This document shows, piece after piece, positions 22,532-34,447 of a DNA stretch of 64,000 nucleotides. Within the stretch, counting starts at the first letter, position 1. Every line of letters starts with the position of its first letter. The translations under genes were made by a program, and so were the position numbers. Under the pieces are notes generated by a model, which was given only the letters and a program-made list of their open reading frames with translations, had not been told where the DNA came from and ran no database searches. Origin of the DNA: Coriolopsis trogii (taxonomy: Eukaryota; Basidiomycota; Agaricomycetes; Polyporales; Polyporaceae); the NCBI GenBank assembly GCA_020543525.1, contig JAHYIO010000039.1, positions 62,001 through 126,000 of the forward strand. The letters run 5' to 3'.

Positions 22532-24673
22532 ATGCCGACGACCACCCAGGGCGCGATGCCTTCCTCAGAGAAGAGAGACACGGCGGCGGCCGACCCTGAG
22601 TCACAGGCAGCCTCGCGTCGATCGTTCTCCGTCCGCCATGTTGTCTGCGCGTACACCGTCGGTCTTCTCTCCGCCCTCCTTCTCAAAGCAGGCTACGGTC
22701 TCCATCGCGCGCACATTCTGCTCGCTGCACAAGACATCGAGCTCATTCTAGCACATCCCGGGTCGTCCCAAGTCCACCGCTATCCTCCGCCGTCGCCCAC
22801 GAACGTCTTCCCGTCCCTCTTCCCTTCAGATGTCGGCTACGCCGGTCCAACTCCTACAGGCGCAGAACCTGCGCTCGTTGCCACTGCCCCATCCTATCCC
22901 ATTCATACCGGTGCTCCTCATCTGCTCGCCCCTGAAGCATTCGACAACACTCCGAGCGAGGCCTCGTTCGACATCTTCAGGTACTGGGGCAATCTCTCTC
23001 CCTGGTTCACCGTCAGCCGCAATTCTTTTGGAGTCGACGCAGGTCCTGAACCGCCCCAGGGCTGTCGTGTCACCGGTCTTCATCTCCTTCATCGTCATGG
23101 GGCTCGTTACCCGACCGGAAGCGCTTCCTATGGCGGTCCTGCCAACCTTGCTGCCCGTCTCCGTCACGCCGCCGCTCACTTGCATGCAACCGGAGAGTTG
23201 AAGTTTCTGAACGATTGGTATGTATTCCGCCATATCTCCGTGCAGCTCTACACAATTTATCAGGACCTACAAACTTGGCGAAGAAATATTGACACCATTC
23301 GGTCGTCAACAACTTTGTACGTATCTCCCATCCTCGTCTACTAGATATCTCGTCCAATGTAATTGCCGCAGTTGACCTCGGGGTATCCATGCGCATGAAG
23401 TACGGTAATCTCCTCCAAAATTTCACGGCTTCCAACACGATTCCCGTCTTCCGTACCGAGTCCCAGGATCGCATGCTCTCGTCCGCTCTCAATTTCGCTC
23501 TCGGCTTCTTCGGCCATCCACTAGACGGCAAATATCAGCAACTGATCATGATAGAGTCTCACGGCATCAACAACACATTGGCTCCGTCTAAAACCTGTCC
23601 CAACGCGCGCGACCACACACGGGGCGAACGTGCCGTTCCCTTCGTTCGTGAATGGGCTGATCTTTATCTGAAGGATGCACTTGCGCGAATACAACCCCGC
23701 ATCAAGGGTTTGGAGCTCCTCATAGAAGACGTCTATACCATGCAGCAATTGTGTGCTTACGAGGTATATAGGTTGGTTGTCATAGGCGTACCTCGACCTC
23801 ATTGTATACTCGCATCAGACTATCGCGATAGGCTACTCCAAGTTCTGCGAGCTGTTCACCGAAGACGAGTGGCGAGGCTTCGACTACTCGTGCGTATGCT
23901 GCTATTGCCGCGCCCCATCTGCTGAACTGTCTCCAGTGTAGACATCTACTTCTGGTACAACTCTGCGTATGGGTCCCCCGTGGCTCGGGCACAAGGCATT
24001 GGCTACGTTCAGGAACTTCTAGCACGGCTCACGCACACGCCCATTCCCGTGCACAACTCGTCTACGAATGCGACGATCAACGACAACCCTGCAACATTCC
24101 CACTTGGGCAGAGCCTCTACGTTGATGCTACACACGACGTGGTAGTTCTCAATGGTGCGTCTCCTCCATTTGTGTCGAGCTCGGCCAACTCATGTGAGAT
24201 TCTGCCAGTCATAACCGCACTCAATCTCTCCAACTTTGCGGCTAGCGGCCCGCTGCCGACTGACCACATCCCCAAGCACCGGGCCTTCAAGACCTCGCAT
24301 CTGGCACCGTTTGCCACAAACATGCAGTTCCAACGTAAGTATCTTCTAGCGCGCACGTAACACGTCGCATCCCCAGGCTCTACACGCTGTCGTGTCCTTG
24401 TTCTCGAAGCTGATGGCTGTCTCAGTACTTTCCTGCGCTTGGACACCAGAGCAGCAGATCCGCATCATTATCAACGATGGTGTCGTCCCTCTCACGAGTG
24501 TGCGGGACTGTCCGGCCGACGCGCACGGGATGTGCCCTGTCTCGACCTTCGTGGCAGCTCAGCGCGAGACCGTGAGCAAGACGGATTGGGACTGGGCGTG
24601 CAACGGGGACTGGGAGATTCCGGCTGGCCACGAGTGGAACACCACGACAGGAGAACCGCCAGCAAAGGCGTGA
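22532..24673 (+). CDS. Histidine acid phosphatase (phytase/MINPP-like), membrane anchored
   Basis: Histidine acid phosphatases hydrolyse phosphomonoesters such as phytate through a phospho-histidine. The active-site motif is LLHRHGARYPTGS. TYKLGEEILTPFGRQQL, RTESQDRMLSSALNFALGFF and, near the C-terminus, the proton-donor block SLYVDATHDVVV follow in the usual order across about seven exons. Near the N-terminus a hydrophobic stretch (VCAYTVGLLSALLLKAGYGL) after a basic, polar head suggests a type II signal anchor, so the enzyme should face the lumen or exterior. Many Asn-x-Ser/Thr sites fit secretion. Start codons at 22532 and 22556 are both possible and in frame. Confidence 0.85.
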
Positions 24674-26006
24674 GATCGCTTTGAAGTGGACAAAGGTTCA
24701 AGATGATTCGTGGCAGAATCTAGGTGAGCAAGTCGGCTTCACCTAGTTCGAATTCCGTATGGGCAGATTGTGAGCTTGCATTATCCAGCGAGTTTGTGTT
24801 ATGGATAGCAGACAGAATGCACAGCTCGTCCTATATTTGCGCGACGAGGATTGGGTTCGAGGCGATCAGAGATCCTAGACAAGAGAGTTGAGCTCTAGAG
24901 TGAGCCTAGCGGTGCGATTGAACAGGATCTACACAGATACAACCGACCGACCCACTACCATCAAGCCTTCCTGTAGTGATATCGCGCAGCATATGCTTAA
25001 AGGTAGCTTCAACGATTCTCTCTCCGGCTAACATTATCTGCAGGACCCCAAGGATGCGGGACGCACCTAGGCTGACTCCCGAGGCTATCATTTGCTTCTT
25101 GTACGCGGTACCCCTGCATTCACAATTCCTCCAGCATCCTGGGAACGCTCTAGAACCCCACGCACATCATCCTCTGAAGGTGCATGCGCTCGCTTTCTAC
25201 TTTCTGTATCATCTTGTGGTGCCCCAACGTCGCGGTGCCGGAGCCATTGTGCACGCAGTTGCAACGCAGCACTCAATCTCCACGAGCTACCTTACCGTAT
25301 ATTCCCACTTATATTCGTTTCGTACTTCCTGCTCGGCTTTCGCGCTATCAATACGGCGGTGGACGCCCTCGCTCGCCGGTCGCTCCGTCGACGTCGACGG
25401 CGACATTATCGTGCGGGGTAGTTAGAGCACTGATGATGCATATGGTGTCCTGCGTGTAGGAGACTCCATCGTAGAGGGTGCACTCGTCCATAGACACCCC
25501 ATCAAATTTCTTAGAACGGCTAGGTGGCTGACCGCGTCTCCATGTCATCTAATGCGAGGCCAACTGAAATCGATACAAATGATATAGATTGCATTTCAGA
25601 GTTCACGGAACCTAGGAAGCTAGATGTACTGAAGAATTGAGTCTGGCATGATTCGTCTATGTGAACATAACGCGTAACTTGGAGTGCCCTTCTGTACCGC
25701 GCCATCGAAATGCGCCGGGAGACTAGTGTAGTTCTACCTCTCTGCCCTCACCAGCCGAAGACCAATGGTGGCCCGCGCACCAGCCCTCGTACAACGACAA
25801 AAAACAGAGATATTACAACTGCCGGTGATGATGGTACTTCTTGTGCAAACCCGACTAGTACTGAGTAATGTTGAAGAGGTATAATGAACTCGAAAGAGAA
25901 ACGGACTGGCGAGTTGTCATGGTTGAGATATGCAGTGGTATGACTGAGTCTTTGAAGAGTGAGTATAGGTACGAGTCTGAGGGATAAGGCGTGTAGGATG
26001 TGACTA
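24674..26006. other. Intergenic region without a supported gene
   Basis: 1.3 kb between the acid phosphatase and DGK1, whose 3' ends face each other. Frames on the minus strand (24906-25091, 25088-25276, 25348-25548) and plus strand (25092-25421) are short and show no family motif. One of them (ILGVLQIMLAGERIVEATFK) looks protein-like, so an old decayed gene is possible. Confidence 0.45.
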
Positions 26007-27407
26007 TCATGCAGAACCGGTGAAGTACTCGAGGGCCTTGAAGAAGGCGTAGATGCAACCACCGGAGATGATTGGGAGCGTTAAATTGTCATCCAACGAA
26101 CCAAGATCTGTGGGAAATGTGAGATATTAAACTCCATTGTGAACTGAAAGATACGCACCAAGCGCCTCGGCCACCCCAGAGATAAGCCCGCTGACTACGC
26201 CAAGGGTGGTCAGACCCAGCCACTTGCCAAGAGGTAGGTCAACGGCCGTGATCCATTGAGCGCTCTGCTTGACAGCCTCAGCAGCCACATGAGGGAGAGT
26301 CTCCTCCGCCAGGGCGATGGTCTCAGCCGGAAGCCGGAAGGTGAGCTGAGCATCCCGAACGGGGTAGAAAACGCCCCAGAAGCCGACGGCGATAGCAGCG
26401 CCAGTGAGAGAGCCGGCAATGAATCCGGCCAAAGACTTGCGGGGCGCGAGCGGCAGGCGGAGGAAAGGGACGAAGGGGACAAGAGGGATGGCGCGGGGAA
26501 GAGGAGGCGTGTAAGCGCCCCAAAGGCGTCCAATGGTGGACGCAGCGGTGTCAGCCCATGACAGACTGTTCAAGGTGAGATACGTCAAGAATGGACAAAG
26601 GATGATGACGCACATGAGGATCGAGACAGTGGCGATGTCTAGAGGGTATACGGAGAGGACGAAGATGACACCGATGATGTACCAAATCACGCCGTTGGTG
26701 GATTTCTGTGCAACGGCGGTAAGATATCGTCCTAATGGCTACAGATTGTGCGGGGATGTACCTTCTCGCTCTCTCGCATGAGGAAGCCAAGGCAGCGTTC
26801 GAATAGCCATTCGAACTTGTTGGAGTTGAGGCGGATGATGTCCGCGGGGATGATCACGAGGAGGGCTAGGCTGAGGGCATAGACAACGGTGCGAGGGTTG
26901 CCATTAGAGGCATAGAGATACAGAGTGAGGAAGCCTGAGGATTGAAACGGCGCGAGGCGGGTGAGGAGAGCGAGAGATTGGGGAGAGAAACCGAGACATA
27001 CCAATAGATGAATGGAGGGCCTTTCTGGGTATTTCCCAATCAACCTTCTGTGCTTTCTGAGTAGGATTGTTGAGCTCCTTGAGCTTTTTGGAGAAGTCGG
27101 AGGAGCTAGTAGAGGATGCCATACGGAGCTTCTTCCTCTGGCGAGTCGAGCCGTTGGCGTAACCATTGGAGGTGATACGGTGTGGTTGTGGCTGGTGTTG
27201 AGAGGTGGCCTCGCGTTCGGGTGACGGCGAGCGGGCGTGCTGCAGCTCTACACTCATCTCTCGTGGCTGGGATGTCCTGCGAACGGCGGAGGGGGAGCGT
27301 GCCTTGGGCGAGGACACGAAGGGGATTTTGGTGGATGAGCGCAGGCCGATACGGGCGGGGTCGTGGGGGAAGCCAAGCGTGAAAGCGTCGTTAGCGGGGA
27401 GGGTCAT
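26007..27407 (-). CDS. DGK1: CTP-dependent diacylglycerol kinase Dgk1, about 392 aa
   Basis: Dgk1 is an ER/nuclear-envelope enzyme that turns diacylglycerol into phosphatidate using CTP. Exons 27002-27407, 26762-26934, 26614-26705, 26159-26565 and 26007-26107 give the family blocks VDWEIPRKALHSSIGFLTLY, RTVVYALSLALLVIIPADII, FERCLGFLMRESEK, NGVIWYIIGVIFVLSVYPLD, SILILSWADTAAST, LAPRKSLAGFIAGSLTGAAI, and the C-terminal DLGSLDDNLTLPIISGG. The N-terminal 150 residues are polar and Ser-rich; about six membrane segments follow. A 48-nt intron (26566-26613) has no stop and a length divisible by three, so it reads through as coding if retained; the conserved ILILSWADT shows it must be removed. A 323-bp divergent promoter is shared with NOG1. 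Confidence 0.9.
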
Positions 27408-27730
27408 ATTGATGCAGATTACAACGTCGTGCGGGACATGAAAGACAGCGAGAACGCTGCGTCGGGCGATGAAGAAGAGGCGGCGGAGAACGGGAGAGGG
27501 CGGGTGAAGAGAGCGTCGGACGAGCGACAAGTCAACGTTCCCACGCTCTGCCCCCTCTCGGCCTTCTCCGCACCGACATCCCTGCTTAGGTAAGCCATTT
27601 TTTCGGAAAACGCTCAGCGCTCTCTCCTCGCTCTCCTCCTCACCGTACTTCAAGCCTTGCTCGTCGTCTGCTTCCTGCTGGTCCTGGTCTCTACTTCATT
27701 ACACACCACCACGAGAAGACCGCAGCGATC
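27408..27730. promoter_or_regulatory. Divergent promoter of DGK1 and NOG1
   Basis: 323 bp separate the two start codons. The NOG1 side is rich in CT runs (27620-27710), a usual leader feature of strongly expressed ribosome-biogenesis genes in fungi. No TATA box is clear. Confidence 0.5.
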
Positions 27731-30156
27731 ATGTCGACTAGCGGACTCAAGGCCATAGCGCCGGTGCCGAAGGCATCCGACTTCCTCGACATCGTCCTCT
27801 CGAAAACACAGAGGAAGACCCCTACCGTACGCCTACCCTCGGGCCCTCCAGACATGGCTTGCACCGGTCTCATTCTCTTTGCAGGTCATACATAAGAACT
27901 TCAAGATCAGTCGTATCCGAAACTTCTACATGCGCAAGGTCAAATTCACCCAGGACTCGTTTGACGAGAAGCTCGGTGCTATTCTCGAAGAATTTCCCAT
28001 TATCGATGTGAGTACTTCACCCATATACATGCCCTTTACTCTCCTACCAATTTCGCTTGTTGCAAATCTCTTGTGGACGCAATTCTCGAATCCTCATGTG
28101 CATTGATTATAGGATCTACACCCCTTCCTCTCTTCCCTCCTCAACGTCCTGTACGACAAAAACCATTACAAGCTCGCTCTCGGTCAACTACGCACCGCTC
28201 GTCACCTCATAGACCAAGTCGCAAAGGATTATGTTCGCCTCCTCAAGTTTGGTGATTCCCTCTATCGCTGCAAGCAGCTCAAACGTGCCGCTCTTGGTCG
28301 CATGGCCACTATCATGAAGCGCCAAAACGAAGCTCTTGAGTTCCTAGAAGAGGTCCGCAAGCATCTCTCCCGTCTCCCCGCCATCGACCCCACCGCCCGT
28401 ACCCTCCTCATTTGCGGCTACCCCAATGTCGGCAAATCTTCCTTCCTCAACAAAGTCACCCGCGCAGACGTCGACGTGCAACCCTACGCGTTCACCACAA
28501 AGTCTCTCTTTGTTGGCCACCTCGACTACCGCTACATGAGATGGCAGGTCATTGACACCCCCGGTATTCTTGATCATCCACTCGAAGAGATGAACAACAT
28601 CGAGATGCAGTCCATCACCGCCCTTGCCCACCTCAAGGCTTGTGTCCTTTACTTCATGGATCTCTCAGAGCAGTGCGGGTACTCTGTCGAAGCTCAATGT
28701 CAGCTCTTCCACGCTATCAAGCCACTCTTCGCCAACAAGCCCACTGTGCTTGTCATCAACAAGACCGATGTTACCCGTCTCGACGATCTCGATCCTGAGC
28801 GCCGCGCCATGGTAGACGAGATAATCCATGCTGAGGGCATGCGCAATGTCCAGGTCTCCTGTTATACCGACGAGGGTGTCATGACCCTGAAGTCGACCGC
28901 ATGCGATGCTCTTCTTGAGCACCGCGTTGATACCAAGCTCAAGGGTAACAAGGTGAACGCGATACTGAACCGCCTGCATGTCGCACAACCGAAGCCTCGG
29001 GACGACGTCGTGCGCGCACCTTTCATCCCCGACACAGTCAAGGAACGCAAGAAGTTTGACAAGAACGATCCCGACCGACCTCGTCTCGAGCGTGACATCG
29101 AGGCAGAGGAAGGAGGTGCAGGCGTGTACAACATCAACCTGAAGAGTGCGTATTCATCCAGTCTCGCGCATCGATTTGGCTAACCATATACCCGCACAGA
29201 GAACTACCTCCTCGCAAACGAAGAGTGGAAGAACGATATCATGCCAGAAATCATGGACGGCAAAAACATTGCCGACTTCATTGACCCGGATATCATGGAG
29301 AAACTCGACGCTCTCGAGCGCGAAGAGGAGAAGCTTGAGGCTGAGGGTTTCTATGACAGCGAGTCAGACATGGTATACGCATCCTACCACACCCATTCAT
29401 CTAGTATTCTAAACAATCCCTTTACACAGTTCGACTCCGAGGACGAGCGCGAGGCAATCGCCGCCAAGGCCTCACGCGAGAAGAAGATCATCTCGCAAAG
29501 CACAAAAAAGGCGATGAAGAACCGCGCCGCCCTCCCGCGCACCGCCGGCCTCCGCACGCTCTCCGAGCTTGCGTCGGAAATGACCAAGGCCGGGCTCGAC
29601 CCGAGCAGCATCCAGCAGCGCGCCGCCCAACTTCAGGCCAAAGTCGCGGGCGCGAAGCGGAAGCGCGAGCGCGAGGACGATGCAGCTATGGACGTCGACG
29701 AGGAGGCCGAGATGCGCTCGGACGGCGAGGGCGAGTGGATGGACGTCGACGGGGAGGAGGCTCCCAAGCTCAAGCGCGCGAAGGCGAACTCGGGCACGGC
29801 TGTCACAGCCAAGGGCGCACGGCATCCGCGGTCGAATCGCCAGTTGGCAGGCATGCGCGACGAAGCGGTGAGTGCTATCGCGTTGATTGACTTTTCCTCA
29901 TCCGCTGACCGACACTTTCAATTGGGTACGTGCAGCAAGCGTCAAAAGCGACAAAGCTTCGCAATCTTGGGCAGCGCGAGCGCAATATGCACGCACGGGC
30001 TGGCGAGTCCGACCGCGCGATCAAGGTCAAAATGGTGAGCGCGTCGGTTCATGTCTGGGACGACATGACTATGTTGCTGACTTGTGCGCCTCCGTTCCGC
30101 AGCCAAAGCATCTGTTTGCTGGGAAGCGGAAGATGGGCAAGACAGATCGCCGGTGA
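27731..30156 (+). CDS. NOG1: Nucleolar GTP-binding protein 1 (60S biogenesis), 671 aa
   Basis: Nog1 is a nucleolar GTPase needed for maturation of pre-60S ribosomal particles. Seven exons (27731-27826, 27885-28007, 28113-29145, 29200-29372, 29430-29867, 29936-30034, 30103-30156) give an unbroken frame. The N-terminus [20 protein letters not shown] and [16 protein letters not shown] are typical. The GTPase domain shows G1 [10 protein letters not shown]3 DTPG ([12 protein letters not shown]) and G4 NKTD (VLVINKTDV). The C-terminus is basic and ends [16 protein letters not shown], as in the family. The intron at 29373-29429 is 57 nt, in frame and stop-free, so it can be missed by gene finders. 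Confidence 0.96.
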
Positions 30157-31123
30157 TGGACCACTTTCGGTGTTCCGTGTATTCCTACCCTGCTATTGCT
30201 GTTCAAGTTGTGTTGGTTTTGCTGTCGGATTACTGTATCGTTACTATCGTCTCGATGCCCTATTGAGCAAACGGCTCGTGATGATCTCCCGCACGGCACC
30301 ATCCCTAGACCTCCGCGTTTTACTGATATCCTTTGCCTCCACGAATTATCCGCGAAGTTAATGGATCCGCCTACCGCGGTATGTAACTAGCTAGAGTCAC
30401 GCTTCTCGACTCAGCTTGCACGTTACATTTGGGAGTTATCACTGTTAATCACTGTTATGACAACACCGGCGTACATAAGTGAATGGGAATCGCATCCCCA
30501 TGACTACTCTCCCCCACCATTCCACTGCTCCAGGAAGGGGAAAGGCAGCGAAGCCGCTATTTGATCTACGTATCAGAGTCAGCTCTATATACTGCGCAAC
30601 CATTGTATATATAAATGACCACTGACTGTGCAAAGTCATGCTCGATGAGATGCCTTGCGGAACACTTGCCATTGCGTCCCGAACTGCAAAAGGTTCATGC
30701 ATCATTGCTTGCCAAACTTCTTGACCACCAAGGTTACGTGATGCTGGTTCTCCTATGGTGCTTGGTACGTGATAAACACCAATATTTGGCGCCAGCCGTC
30801 TTTGAGGCCCACGTGACCTCCTCCTCTCCTGTGTCCGGCGCTTCGTGACTTAGGCTGTCCCTGGCCTCAACCCGAACGACGGATGGGCAGGAGCCTGGTT
30901 CTTCCTCTCATCCACGTTCACACCTCCGTCTGCTCGACCATGTCGTTTGTGAGTCTTGGTTGTGTTATGCTGTCTCTATCTCTGACTTCCACTCGAGCCC
31001 CTCACCCCGTCGTCGTCCCTTGAGCGTCCTCGCGCGTCTGGTGGCAACACTCAAGGTCGCCGCACCCAACCTCGCCCTAGTTCCGCCCCCGTTCGTGCCC
31101 CTCTTCCACCTACATTCTGCAAA
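30157..31123. other. Intergenic region
   Basis: Almost 1 kb downstream of NOG1 without a supported gene. A TATATATAAA-like run lies near 30606. An ATG at 30940 followed by a GTGAGT could be a leader exon of the next gene, but no acceptor keeps its frame, so I treat it as untranslated leader. Confidence 0.45.
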
Positions 31124-31807
31124 ATGGATGAATATGCCGTTCAACGTCTTCCGGGATACAAGCCCATGTCTAAGAAAGAGATCGAGGACTTATTTCGTGA
31201 AATGGGTGCTACCGACGAGAACCTGCAGGAACGCATCGACGAGTGGAATCGAGCGGAGGAAGCTCTGCTAGGCCCGGGTGGTCCTGGTTTCCGAGTCATT
31301 GGCGTGAGCCTTCTCTCTTGGAACTCCAGCAAAGCAGTGATCGTCTGAGCGGCATCGTCCACCCTCTAGCTGAAGCCCAGCCCAGACGACACCAACGTCC
31401 ACACAGTCCCCATCCAAGGCACAGACTTGGTCATCCGCATGTGGGAGGGCGGTATGGATGCATACTCGCAGTTCTGTCTCGACTTCTTCAATGTCCGTGA
31501 GAGAACTCCTGTTAACCTCCCTTCCGGGTACTCTCTTCACCCTGCCTCAGCAAACATGCCGGGCGTGTTCTCCATGAGAGGTGCCTTGCCGTCATGGGAG
31601 AAGGCATTTGGGTACACGGCAGACAAAATTCCTCCCGGTGAGGAAAAGTGGAGCGTCCCAGCGGGTTCATACCTCAGTGTTGTCAAGGATGGTCACGAGC
31701 TCGTCGTATTCGCCGTGCCCCTCAGTAAAACTCACCAGGACATGATGAGCAGGGTTGTGCAGCCGACATTCGGGTATGGTCAGCCTGCATACGGGTATGG
31801 TCGTTGA
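31124..31807 (+). CDS. Unrecognised basidiomycete-type protein, paralogue 1, 205 aa
   Basis: Exons 31124-31303 and 31370-31807. It starts MDEYAVQRLPGYKPMSKKEI with an N-terminal helical part, then a compact beta-rich region: LKPSPDDTNVHTVPIQGTDL, VIRMWEGGMDAYSQFCLDFF, and WSVPAGSYLSVVKDGHELVV, ending with a Gly/Tyr/Pro tail (GYGQPAYGYGR). I do not know the family. The gene at 38712-39708 is clearly related: the same intron position before LKP, a matching V/IRxW strand followed by xxFxxDxF, and the same AP/PAGSYxxxxxDG block. No signal peptide or membrane helix. Confidence 0.75.
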
Positions 31808-32106
31808 GGCCCTGTTGTGTTCTTGTTATTCGCGCTGTCGCTGCTATCGTCGGAATTGAATGTTGCCTAGATATCTATGCATCGTTACTTCGTCTCGTGA
31901 GGATTGCGATATTATACGGTCGTCTCAGCCAGCAGCGAATTTGGAAAAAGCGAAGCCTTAGTTTATCGTATGGATGTGCCTCCGAGTGTTTGCGTGGGAG
32001 CGAAATAGGAACGAGGCTGGATTTAGTTCCCCCGGCCGACAATTATATTTGCGAGTAATAAGCCACATCATGTACAGCCAATTCTAGCCCTCCTTAAGTA
32101 GCATTC

Positions 32107-32430
32107 TTAGAGCGGTATCTCGTATACCACAGGCGTAGTCCCTGTCAGATACTTCAGCTTGCGACCATTCCTCGCTTGTACATTTGCCTGAACAATCCAC
32201 ATCTGATGCGCACCTACTTTGCTGTATAGTACATATCGCCCACTCTCAACTGGCTCCCCCGTCAGGTGCAAGTCGTCCAACATGGACCACGAGAAATTGT
32301 CGATAGTTGTCTCTGCCTCTCGTCTCTCGACCGCTGACGTCATGCAGTCTACGCACGTTATCCTGACACAAGCTCTCGACCTATTCTCCCCCCGAGAGCG
32401 TGACCTTGATAGCGACCTTACAACGCACAT
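32107..32430 (-). CDS. Possible small gene, low support
   Basis: The C-terminal part reads like a folded protein: DNFSWSMLDDLHLTGEPVES, GRYVLYSKVGAHQMWIVQAN, then YLTGTTPVVYEIPL and a stop. Upstream, the frame crosses a sequence that looks like intron (GTGCGTTGTAAGG) and gives a poor Arg/Ser-rich start, so the 5' exons are not defined. It could instead be chance or a remnant. Lies just past the 3' end of the eIF3e gene on the same strand. Confidence 0.3.
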   Translation of the reverse strand: MCVVRSLSRSRSRGENRSRACVRITCVDCMTSAVERREAETTIDNFSWSMLDDLHLTGEPVESGRYVLYSKVGAHQMWIVQANVQARNGRKLKYLTGTTPVVYEIPL

Positions 32431-32597
32431 TACTTCTCAACAGCAGAGGGACTTGTGTGGCCTCGATCGGAAAGAATCAGAGAAAGCACCGCTCGATAGC
32501 ATGCAGCCAATACAACATACAGGGGTAGTAGAGGCTACAATACAAGAACTGCCAACATACAATGCGCACTGACCTACACCCATGACCGGCACACCAC

Positions 32598-34203
32598 TCA
32601 CTGCGCCTCCACGACCGCCGGCTGCGCGGCGTCTTGGGTGCCCAGCGGCTGCTGTGTCCGCGACATCGCCGCGCCGAGGGCTTGCGTACGGAACGCGAGA
32701 CCGCGTGTCTTCTCGATCACGGACTGGTAGATGGGCAGAGGCGGGCGATGAATCTCGATCACGTTCTGCGCACGTAGGAGTCAGCATTCGAGCGCACAGA
32801 CGAAGTATACGACACGCACCTTTTCCAAATCGATCTTCGCGTCCGCGCCCATACGCGTCTCGCGAATCAAGTTCACAATCCACTTCTCGCCCTCGTCGCG
32901 CGACAGGTTCAAACGCTCGGACAGGTCGCTGAAACGAATGTTGTTAGGACCCATGCTCGAACGCACGCACAGCGAAACCGACGCACCCGATGTCTATCCG
33001 CTGGTGTATGCGGCAGTACGCCTCACTGATGAGGTACCGGGCATTGTCCATGAAGTCTTCCCGGAAGTCCCCAAGGAAGAAGTCGTTGGCGACAATCGTC
33101 TCGGCCTTACCGAGCTCCTTCTGCGCGGCCTCAAAGTCGAACTCGACGTAGAGCTCCTTGAGGAACTGGGTGACCGGGTCCTGGTACTGGTACTCCTCCA
33201 TCTGGATCACCTTCACGATCTCGCGGATCGAGTGTCGGACGCGGGACGAGAGGGCACCAGAGGCGGACTTGCGAGACAATACGGCGGCGGTGGCGAGGTA
33301 GCGGAGGATCCAGGGAGACGAGGTCTGGATGGTGTTGAGGTACGTTGGTGAGAGGAAGGTTTCGAGGAGGAGGGTACGACCTTGAGGGTGGTTGAAGTAA
33401 ACGAAGAGTGACCAATGGAGGAGCCATGTGCGGGAGTGTAGTTGGGATAGGGCGGGGTCAGCAGAGGAGGAAGGGGAGGCGAACTGCGGCATGGCGGGAG
33501 CGCGAGAGTCAATGGCTTCGCGGAGGGAGTTGAGTTCTTCAAGAGCAACGTCCCACTTTCCGGTGAGGATATCGCACGCCAACTTGCCCCAAGTGGCAGA
33601 GATGGTGAGGTCGGGGTCGGTGGAGAGGATACGGAAGTGGTAGAGGTAGTCGGCAGCGCCGCTGTAGTTTCCGTACGAATACTGGAACTTGCCAAAGTTG
33701 TAGAGGGCAGTGATGTGCTCAAGCGTGATCTGGAGAGGGTCGGGAACGGGAACAAAGTAAGACTCGATGCACATGACGTACATTGTAGTGCTCGCGGAGG
33801 AACTGCAGATTTTGGTTCTTGTCCTGGCGGAGAGACTGGGCGACTTCTGGATTCTCAATCACATCGAGAACAGCTTGAGCCTCCTGCTGAAGCCGCTCGT
33901 TGGTCGAGACGGCATTTTCGCGCTTCTCGGCAAACTCTGCATGGGGTTAAGCCAATTCGGTGGGAGGGCAATGACCAGAAGGTACATAGACGTACCTGCA
34001 GGGACCTCGTCATCAGGATGCAGCTGCTGGAAGAGGTGTACTGCATAGTCGACCATGTTGGTCTCCTTCGTGAGCTCATATTGGGCAGTTTGGACCTGCT
34101 CGACGGGGAAGAGGTTGCTTTCGGAAAGATGGGTGAGGAGAGGGAAGACCAGATGGCGGTCACAGTAGGGGATGATCGTTTGTGTGAGGTCGTATTCAGC
34201 CAT
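32598..34203 (-). CDS. EIF3E: Translation initiation factor eIF3 subunit e (Int6), 460 aa
   Basis: eIF3e is a PCI-domain subunit of the eIF3 complex on the 40S ribosome. Exons 33996-34203, 33782-33936, 32987-33729, 32820-32928 and 32598-32765. The start [20 protein letters not shown] is diagnostic, followed by [20 protein letters not shown], the helical repeat [20 protein letters not shown], the middle EALY-like [20 protein letters not shown] and the PCI winged-helix end [20 protein letters not shown] with [20 protein letters not shown]. The length is normal for the family. It shares a 244-bp divergent promoter with MPDU1. Confidence 0.95.
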
Positions 34204-34447
34204 TTTAGAGACGAAGGAGGGGTAAGCTCGTCGAATGAGACCGGGTAGAACGAGGACCAGACAGGGACCGTGCAGCGTCGCGGCCAAAAAATGTATTTCC
34301 ATATCTGGCGGCGTTGTGCACGTGGTCGACGCGTAGACGCGTGCACAGAGGCGCCCAGCCACGCTCGACACGTCCGCCAGCCTCAGATCTGCTTTAGCCT
34401 CGCTTCACGCTCACTCCTTCTCTTCCTCCTCCCCTCGCTTGGCAAAC
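34204..34447. promoter_or_regulatory. Divergent promoter of eIF3e and MPDU1
   Basis: 244 bp between start codons. The MPDU1 side holds a pyrimidine tract (CTTCTCTTCCTCCTCCCCTC, about 34418-34437). Confidence 0.5.

Noticed and set aside
30940..30948. ATGTCGTTT as the true start of the gene at 31124
   Set aside because: It is followed by a good donor, but no acceptor joins it in frame to MDEYAVQRL.
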